This document shows positions 59,100 through 64,000 of a DNA stretch of 64,000 nt, in pieces. Both the position numbers and the translations under genes were made by a program. The notes beneath the pieces are model-generated. The model was not told the origin of the DNA. It did no database searches and worked only from the letters and a program-made list of their open reading frames with translations. Each line of letters begins with the position of its first letter. The stretch's first letter is position 1. Location: contig NZ_JAHYCA010000007.1 in the NCBI RefSeq assembly GCF_019430905.1, forward strand, positions 1 through 64,000, read 5' to 3'. Origin of the DNA: Billgrantia antri. Lineage in GTDB: Bacteria; Pseudomonadota; Gammaproteobacteria; Pseudomonadales; Halomonadaceae.

Positions 59100-59468
59100 T
59101 TACTGGGGCGCATAGATGCTGATGCTGACCCCCGTCGAGACCGCATTGGCATGCCCTGTCATGAGATTCATCAAGGTAATGCCCGAGACATTGTCCATGG
59201 CGTTGGCCTCGACGTTGATGCTGCCCGAGACGATCGTATCGGCGGTGAAGGATGCCCCCTTTGCCGCCGCTTCCAGGCTCTGAATGCTCTGGACGTTGAT
59301 CAGATCGCGGAAACCTTCCCTGCCGGTCACGTCCTGAAGCTCACTCGCCTCGATGCGATGGAACGCATCGAAACCCTTCGTCACGTCGTCCTCTGCCATC
59401 ATCAGCGGGCTGGCAAGGCTCAAGCCAACCACCAGCGCAACCTGCATGCTTCGCCCGATACGCTTCAT
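59100..59468 (-). CDS. Small secreted protein with a C39-leader-like G-R motif
   Basis: 122 residues. Signal peptide (MQVALVVGLSLASPLMMA, about 8-25), then residues 39-50 IEASELQDVTGR, aligning position by position with the motif of the 57714 protein (Glu -8, Leu -7, Val -4, Gly -2, but Arg at -1). The remaining 70 residues are Ala/Ser/Asn/Val-rich and predicted beta (SGSINVEANAMDNVSGITLM), ending in YAPQ. It resembles short FilA/DUF6160-type proteins with a VTGxxG start, from memory. AGGGAG lies seven bases before the ATG. The peptidase gene follows within 25 bases. Confidence 0.72.
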   Translation of the reverse strand: MKRIGRSMQVALVVGLSLASPLMMAEDDVTKGFDAFHRIEASELQDVTGREGFRDLINVQSIQSLEAAAKGASFTADTIVSGSINVEANAMDNVSGITLMNLMTGHANAVSTGVSISIYAPQ

Positions 59469-59509
59469 GGCATCGCTCCCTCTTCCACAGTTTCAACGGT
59501 GGAACCAAG

Positions 59510-59540
59510 GAAGGGCCGGCAATGCGGTCACCGGCCCTTC
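59510..59540 (-). promoter_or_regulatory. Hairpin after the glycine-rich gene
   Basis: 10-bp perfect stem GAAGGGCCGG / CCGGCCCTTC, 11-base loop, beginning 23 bases after the stop of the glycine-rich gene. Tail CTTGGTT has only short T runs. It could stabilise or partially terminate the transcript so that the first gene is made in excess. Confidence 0.6.
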
Positions 59541-59563
59541 ACGTTCAGTGCAAGCAAGCCATA

Positions 59564-60745
59564 TCAGTTGCCGATATTGACGTTGCTGTGCGCTGCCACG
59601 TTGGTGCCCGCAAGCTGCGAGTTGTAGATGCCAGTGGACAGGTTCATGTTGGCGATACCGCCGAACGTACCGGCACCTGCAGCCATGGAAGCGTTGCCGG
59701 TGGCAAGTGTGGCATTGCCACCGTTGCCGCCATTACCGCCGTTTCCACCGTTGCCGGCATAGGCATAGGCATTACCGCCGGTGCCGGTGCCGCCACCGCC
59801 GCCACCGCCATTGCCGGTGGAGTTGCCTCCGTTACCGGCCATGGCATCGCCGCCGGAGCCGCCAGCACCACCGGTGCCGGTGCCGCTGCCGGTGCCGCTG
59901 CCGGTGCCGCTGCCGGCCCCACCGGTGCCGCCTGCGACAGTGGGCGAGGCAGTGGCGTCGCCGCTGCTGCTGCCGCCCGCAGAGGTAGATACGTTGTCCT
60001 CGACGTCATCCCCGGCGACGTTGCCAGCCAACCCGCCCACGGCGCTGCTATCGGCGCCACCGCTGCCGTTGCTGCCGTCGGCACTGCCACCCTGGCCTGC
60101 GCCAAGACCCAGGCCCAGGCCCAGGCCAGCACCATCACCGCCACCGGCGCCGTCACCACCGGCCGCCACGGAGTGACCACCGCTGCCACCGGTGCCATCG
60201 CCGCCGGAGCCGCCGACGCCCACGCCAGCGCTCACGCCGAGGGCATCGCCGCCGCTGCTACCGGAACCGCCTGCCGCTCCATTTCCGGCCGTGATGTTGA
60301 TACGAGAACCAGTTACGGTGGAACGCAGATCCTGGATCGCCACCACGCTGGTGCTGGTGTTGTAGGACTCGCTCATGGCCCAGGCATCGCCGCCGGCACC
60401 CGCAGCCCCGCCGGCACCACCCATGCCGCCGGCACCGCCGTTCCCAGCACCGCTGGATGCGTTGCTATTTGCGGAAATCTCGGCGTCACTGCCTGCATCG
60501 GCCCCGTCGTCCATGTCGCTGGCATTGTTCCAGGCACCTGAAGCTGCGCCGCTATTGCTGCTGCCGCCGTTGCCACCATTGCCGCCGGTACTGTTGCCAC
60601 CGCTGCCGCCAACGGCCAGCGCGGCAGAGTTGACCTGCTGATCCACGTTTTCGGCCGCACCAGAACTGGGGTTGGCGTGCGCATTCGAAACGGCTAGTAC
60701 CAAAGCCAGCATGGAAGACCCAGCAATCACGTAATACTTTTTCAT
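59564..60745 (-). CDS. Secreted glycine/asparagine-rich low-complexity protein (candidate matrix fibre subunit)
   Basis: 393 residues. Signal peptide MKKYYVIAGSSMLALVLA, cleaved after SNAHA (about 24). Mature protein is dominated by Gly, Ala, Ser, Asn and Asp, with runs such as GGNGGNGGNGG, GSGTGSGTGSGTG and GLGLGLGLG. Less repetitive islands are TSTSVVAIQDLRSTVTGS and the C-terminus IYNSQLAGTNVAAHSNVNIG. No Cys. AGGGAG before the ATG, signal peptide and a sigma-54 promoter support this strand over the opposite long ORF. Size and composition suggest a structural surface or matrix protein; amyloid is possible but unproven. First gene of the four-gene operon. Confidence 0.82.
   Translation of the reverse strand: MKKYYVIAGSSMLALVLAVSNAHANPSSGAAENVDQQVNSAALAVGGSGGNSTGGNGGNGGSSNSGAASGAWNNASDMDDGADAGSDAEISANSNASSGAGNGGAGGMGGAGGAAGAGGDAWAMSESYNTSTSVVAIQDLRSTVTGSRINITAGNGAAGGSGSSGGDALGVSAGVGVGGSGGDGTGGSGGHSVAAGGDGAGGGDGAGLGLGLGLGAGQGGSADGSNGSGGADSSAVGGLAGNVAGDDVEDNVSTSAGGSSSGDATASPTVAGGTGGAGSGTGSGTGSGTGTGGAGGSGGDAMAGNGGNSTGNGGGGGGGTGTGGNAYAYAGNGGNGGNGGNGGNATLATGNASMAAGAGTFGGIANMNLSTGIYNSQLAGTNVAAHSNVNIGN
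59871..59916. repeat. 12-bp tandem repeat in the glycine-rich gene
   Basis: CCGGTGCCGCTG repeated three times with partial copies at both ends, encoding Gly-Ser-Gly-Thr units on the minus strand. A separate 6-bp array (CCCAGG, three copies, 60108-60125) encodes Gly-Leu repeats. Both could expand or contract by slippage without frame loss. Confidence 0.85.
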
Positions 60746-61208
60746 GTTAAGTACTCCCTATCATGCATGATGTTTTGTTCCCAAAATGACCTGTCTGCCT
60801 GAGATGTCTCGTGAAAAATGGCGAAAGAAACAACCCCCCTTTTCGCCTCCCTTTTCCTGTCGAAAGCCAGAGACAGCGGTCGCGATACCTATCGCATTCT
60901 TTGTGCCACGACTCTGCACAATCCCAGCAAAACAAATGCTTACAAAACAGAAACAATAGGAAGGAATCTCGCATGACTGGCGTTACATGAACTAACAGAG
61001 AGAATACGGATCGGCAGGTAACGGAGAGTTAACAGTTTTTTAGAATTTAACTGGATGTTTTGTCGTTGTTGTTTACAATCAATGGGTTATAACAAAATTA
61101 CTCTGTTTCGATTTGCTTACATGGACAGCCTCCTCCTGGCGAAAGGCTGCGCCATTTGCTCAAGAAATACCGGGTATCGGCCAGTTTTTCGCCTAAGAGA
61201 AAAGCTGT
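60746..61208. promoter_or_regulatory. AT-rich upstream region of the glycine-rich operon
   Basis: 463 bases without a supported gene. Contains the sigma-54 promoter (60894-60908), a 12-bp palindrome ATCATGCATGAT (60760-60771) immediately upstream of the ribosome site, and long A/T runs between 60960 and 61130 where enhancer-binding proteins and IHF could act. No other structure recognised. Confidence 0.5.
60894..60908 (-). promoter_or_regulatory. Sigma-54 (RpoN) promoter
   Basis: Minus strand reads TGGCACAAAGAATGC: the -24 TGGCAC is perfect, the invariant GG and GC are ten bases apart, and only the first T of TTGC is replaced (ATGC). The start point would be near 60882, giving a leader of about 137 bases before the glycine-rich ATG. 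Confidence 0.72.
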
Positions 61209-62447
61209 TCAGCCCGCAAACACTCTCTGCTGGATCAACATCGCCAGCGTGTCGGAAGCGTTGTCGGCGGTAGTGTCGAGATGCAGAAGATGCTGGCGCT
61301 CTTCCTCACGATACGACTCGAAGAGAGAAAGCTGACGCTCGAGCACCTTGAGGCTCGTCGCCGGCTCGCCCCCCTGTCGCCTAGCGCGCTTGACGATGCG
61401 CGCCCGGAGTGTTTCCTCGTCGGCTTCGAAGCTCACGATGAGCACCGGCAGGCCACGTGCTTCGCCCTGCTGCCTTAACAGCTGGCGCTGGGCGTAGGTC
61501 AAGCAGGTGGCGTCGATACAGGTCGGAATGCCGGCATCGAGCAGCAATCCGGCCAAACTGGCCAAACGACGATAGGTGCGGTCCGTCGTCTCAGTACTGA
61601 AGATATCCACAGCAGGATCAGGCTCGACCGCTTGTGGATAAAAACCGAAGAGGCGCCGCCGTTCGGCATCCGAGCACAGCCGCACTGCGCCCAACCGCTC
61701 GACGACCTCGGCCATGAAGCGGCTCTTGCCGCTGCCCGATACACCGACCCCGACGATCAGAGGAGGAAAGCGGAAATTGGAGACTCGCTCGGCCAGGCCG
61801 AGATAGCGGCGACACTCGGTCATCACTTCGGCCAGATGAAACGCCGTGCCACGCCCCGATGTCCAGCGCTGCAGTGCACGCCGGGCACCCGCAAGCGAAC
61901 GGCATACGGCAAAGACGGAAACGAGGCGGGTGAGGGCATAATCCCCCGACAATCGCAAATAGCGATCGAAGGCGTAATGAGCGAGTCGCGTCTCGTCACG
62001 GACATATAGTCCCACCAGCAGCGAGACCAGGTCGAACCCGGAGTCGAGACAGCGGCCGGCGAGCGGGTCGGCCGGGTCCAGATCGAGCGGGTTGGACATG
62101 ATCAAGCGCTGCCGGTCGCACAGCGGCATCGTCTGATGACCTACGATCCAGCTTGGACGAGGCTCGCCGCGTTCGTCGAACCAGGGTTCGAGACGCCTCA
62201 TTTCCTGTTCCAGCCAGTCCCGTAGTCGGAGAAGAGTGCGCCGATCCTCCTCGCCGGCCAGATGCAACTCGAGCGTGCGCACTTCATCCTCGACCAGCCC
62301 ACGGGTCGCGGCCAGACACCCCGACGCCGCCACATAGGGAAGGTCGTCGACGAGAGCACGATGGTACGCCACCAGCGAATCGAGCAATTCATCTACGCCG
62401 ATGGCGCTCGATGAAGAGGTTGGGCAGGGTGCTGAAGTGGCGTCCAT
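61209..62447 (-). CDS. APH-like domain / P-loop kinase fusion protein (COG2187-COG0645 type)
   Basis: 412 residues. The N-terminal half (about 1-235) resembles a degenerate aminoglycoside-phosphotransferase-like domain. The C-terminal half is a small-molecule-kinase P-loop domain with GVGVSGSGKSRFMAE at about residue 245 and a Walker-B-like VLIVSFEADEETLRARI. Proteins of this bifunctional build are widespread and largely uncharacterised; no resistance role should be assumed. GGGAG lies five bases before the ATG. It follows hemL by 28 bases on the same strand. Confidence 0.78.
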   Translation of the reverse strand: MDATSAPCPTSSSSAIGVDELLDSLVAYHRALVDDLPYVAASGCLAATRGLVEDEVRTLELHLAGEEDRRTLLRLRDWLEQEMRRLEPWFDERGEPRPSWIVGHQTMPLCDRQRLIMSNPLDLDPADPLAGRCLDSGFDLVSLLVGLYVRDETRLAHYAFDRYLRLSGDYALTRLVSVFAVCRSLAGARRALQRWTSGRGTAFHLAEVMTECRRYLGLAERVSNFRFPPLIVGVGVSGSGKSRFMAEVVERLGAVRLCSDAERRRLFGFYPQAVEPDPAVDIFSTETTDRTYRRLASLAGLLLDAGIPTCIDATCLTYAQRQLLRQQGEARGLPVLIVSFEADEETLRARIVKRARRQGGEPATSLKVLERQLSLFESYREEERQHLLHLDTTADNASDTLAMLIQQRVFAG

Positions 62448-62475
62448 GTTCACTCCCGTTAACGATTGGGCTTGT

Positions 62476-63765
62476 TCAATGCTGGCACACCTGGGCAAAG
62501 GCCTTCTCGGCAGCGTCCAGCGTCCATTGGATGTCCTCCGGCGTGTGGGCACTGGACATGAAGCCCGCCTCGTACGCCGAGGGTGCCAGGTAGACGCCTT
62601 CGTCCAGCATCGCCGCGAAGAAGCGACGGAAGGCATCTGCATCGCAAGCCGTGGCCTGGGCGAAGTTGTCGACCCGGGACTGTCCGGTGAAGAACAATCC
62701 GAACATCCCGCCGGCACGCTGGGTGATCATGTCGACGCCGGCGGCATCGGCACGCTCCTGCAGGCCGTGGCAGAGCGTCTCGACGCGCTGGGCCAGGGCA
62801 TCGTGGAAGCCGGGTTCGCGCAGCTTGGTCAACAGCGCAATGCCCGCCGCCATGGCCAGGGGATTGCCCGCCAGCGTACCCGCCTGGTAGACCGGCCCCA
62901 GCGGAGAGATCTGCTCCATGATCTCACGCTTGCCGCCAAAGGCGCCCACCGGCATGCCGCCCCCGACGATCTTGCCCAGACAGGTCAGGTCGGGCTCGAT
63001 GCCGTAATGCGCCTGGGCACCGCCCATGGCCACCCGGAATCCGGTCATCACCTCATCAAAGATCAGCACACTCCCGTATTCGGTGCAAACCCGGCGCAGA
63101 GTGTCGAGGAAGCCGGGCTGCGGCGGGATGCAGTTCATGTTGCCGGCCACCGGCTCGACGATGATGCAGGCGATCTGGCTGCCGATTTCCTCGAAGCAGG
63201 CTTCCACCTCGTCGAGATCATTGTAGGAGAGGGTGATGGTGTGCTCCGCCAGCGAAGCGGGCACACCGGGCGAGCTGGGCTCGCCGTGGGTCAAGGCACC
63301 GGAGCCGGCCTTGACCAGCAGTGAGTCGGAGTGGCCGTGGTAGTTGCCCTCGAACTTGACGATCTTGTCACGCCCGGTGAAGCCGCGTGCCAGGCGAATC
63401 GCCGACATGGTGGCCTCGGTCCCCGAGTTGACCATGCGTACCAGCTCGATCGACGGGATCATGTCGCAGATCAGATCGGCCATGGTGGTTTCGATGGCAG
63501 TCGGCGTGCCGAACGAGAGACCATGGTCGAGCCGGCTGCGCACGGCACTCAGTACCTCGGGGTCGGCGTGTCCGGTAATCATCGGTCCCCAGGAACCGAC
63601 GTAATCGACGTAGCGCTTGCCCTCCACGTCGAACAGATAGGCCCCCTGTGCCCGCTCGATGAATACCGGGGGCCGATGCAGCCCCTTGAAGGCGCGGACG
63701 GGAGAATTGACACCGCCGGGGATATGGCGGCAGGCCTGTTCGAAGAGCGTTGCGGAAGTGGTCAT
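62476..63765 (-). CDS. hemL: Glutamate-1-semialdehyde 2,1-aminomutase
   Basis: 429 residues, standard. Class III aminotransferase fold: [51 protein letters not shown] and the PLP lysine in [17 protein letters not shown]. It makes 5-aminolevulinate for heme in the C5 pathway. GAGG precedes the ATG. The frame is open for a further 67 codons upstream, but that stretch has no family similarity and includes a DnaA box. Confidence 0.97.
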   Translation of the reverse strand: MTTSATLFEQACRHIPGGVNSPVRAFKGLHRPPVFIERAQGAYLFDVEGKRYVDYVGSWGPMITGHADPEVLSAVRSRLDHGLSFGTPTAIETTMADLICDMIPSIELVRMVNSGTEATMSAIRLARGFTGRDKIVKFEGNYHGHSDSLLVKAGSGALTHGEPSSPGVPASLAEHTITLSYNDLDEVEACFEEIGSQIACIIVEPVAGNMNCIPPQPGFLDTLRRVCTEYGSVLIFDEVMTGFRVAMGGAQAHYGIEPDLTCLGKIVGGGMPVGAFGGKREIMEQISPLGPVYQAGTLAGNPLAMAAGIALLTKLREPGFHDALAQRVETLCHGLQERADAAGVDMITQRAGGMFGLFFTGQSRVDNFAQATACDADAFRRFFAAMLDEGVYLAPSAYEAGFMSSAHTPEDIQWTLDAAEKAFAQVCQH

Positions 63766-63836
63766 ATCAGCCTCATTGCGGTCTCGAAAATGGTTTGGTC
63801 CCGTCACGGGAAGTGCCGAGCTCGCATCGCCCGGTC

Positions 63837-63845
63837 TGTGGATAA
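63837..63845 (-). promoter_or_regulatory. Isolated perfect DnaA box upstream of hemL
   Basis: TTATCCACA on the minus strand, 72 bases upstream of the hemL ATG, with a second related TTATCCAAG 11 bases further upstream (63848-63856 on the same strand). The remaining 150 bases to the window edge show no gene that I can support. Confidence 0.5.
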
Positions 63846-64000
63846 CTTCTTGGATAACCTTGGAATCGCCGGTGGAGTCCCCTGGTATTTCATGACTGCC
63901 ATCGGCAGGGGTCACGCCCGCCGCCGTATCGGGCTGCCGACTCGGCCAAGCCATGCGCCGCGGCAACGCCTGACCGTTTTCGTCCGGCCGCCAGGCATGC

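Noticed and set aside
59871..59916. Short tandem repeats considered as a CRISPR array
   Set aside because: Units are contiguous 12-mers without spacers and are in frame within a coding sequence.
59522..60541. 339-codon plus-strand ORF opposite the glycine-rich gene
   Set aside because: It is an Ala/Gly-rich mirror of the repeats on the other strand, has no ribosome site or signal, and the minus-strand ORF has signal peptide, ribosome site and promoter.
61209..62447. Aminoglycoside resistance enzyme
   Set aside because: The APH-like half is degenerate and fused to a kinase-like P-loop domain, a common chromosomal family; no resistance signature is visible.
63766..63966. 67-codon N-terminal extension of hemL
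   Set aside because: No similarity to the family, contains a DnaA box and follows no ribosome site; the ATG at 63765 has GAGG and the correct N-terminus.

Overview
The window looks like chromosomal DNA of a high-GC gammaproteobacterium, most likely a member of the Halomonadaceae. This is inferred from gene content and order (rpmH-rnpA / dnaA-dnaN-recF-gyrB, ygfB-pepP-ubiH-ubiI with zapA-6S RNA-fau opposite, waaA-hldE and other LPS-core genes, a uronate TRAP cluster). It was not confirmed by any search. I see no insertion sequences, prophage, CRISPR array or tRNA genes.

Layout. 1-7.8 kb, minus strand: an apparently complete oxidative uronic-acid catabolic operon. Its transcription order is kdgD, TRAP transporter dctP-dctQ-dctM, galactarolactone cycloisomerase, lactone isomerase/hydrolase, uronate dehydrogenase, a GntR regulator, and the start of a ketoglutarate-semialdehyde dehydrogenase cut by the window edge. 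7.9-9.6 kb: rsmE, secB and a membrane rhodanese. 9.9-14 kb: gpmI-envC-ctpA. 14-18.7 kb: ygfB-pepP-ubiH-ubiI. Opposite lie zapA, the 6S RNA and 5-formyl-THF cyclo-ligase. A 31-residue membrane peptide, ilvA and rpiA follow. 22.7-34.1 kb: an LPS core/envelope-sugar cluster (waaA, hldE, two GT9 enzymes, kdkA, GT4, GT2, an OpgB-like transferase, waaF, hldD) with genes in alternating directions and very short or overlapping junctions. 34.2-38 kb: glyQS and gmhB.

37.3-48.7 kb is the replication-origin neighbourhood: gyrB, recF, dnaN and dnaA on one strand and rpmH, rnpA, yidC and mnmE on the other. The 473-bp dnaA-rpmH gap carries DnaA boxes, one of them on the predicted dnaA promoter. Five parS-like palindromes lie at 37.36-41.28 kb; two perfect copies are inside recF and are translated as Phe-His-Val-Lys. 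yidD is missing between rnpA and yidC, and mnmG/rsmG/parAB do not follow mnmE. 48.7-52.2 kb: rlmJ, an OmpA-like lipoprotein, hemW and rdgB.

52.6-60.9 kb is the most interesting part. It appears to be a self-contained biofilm/surface-fibre module. Three regulators (a VpsR-like enhancer-binding protein with GAFTGA, a VpsT/CsgD-like LuxR protein with a c-di-GMP-type WMSR motif, and a second VpsR-like protein whose loop reads GAFTDA) precede an outer-membrane beta-barrel gene. Convergent to it is a four-gene set with a good sigma-54 promoter: a 393-residue glycine/asparagine-rich secreted protein, a small secreted protein, a periplasmic C39 peptidase and a second secreted protein. The two smaller secreted proteins share a motif resembling a C39 double-glycine leader (I-x3-E-[LM]-x2-[VL]-x-G-[GR]), placed after a Sec signal peptide. 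I infer periplasmic proteolytic maturation and export of a matrix protein under c-di-GMP control, comparable to but apparently distinct from Fap amyloid or Fil systems.

61.2-63.8 kb: hemL and a kinase-like ATPase. Nothing convincing is visible in the last 235 bases except one perfect DnaA box.
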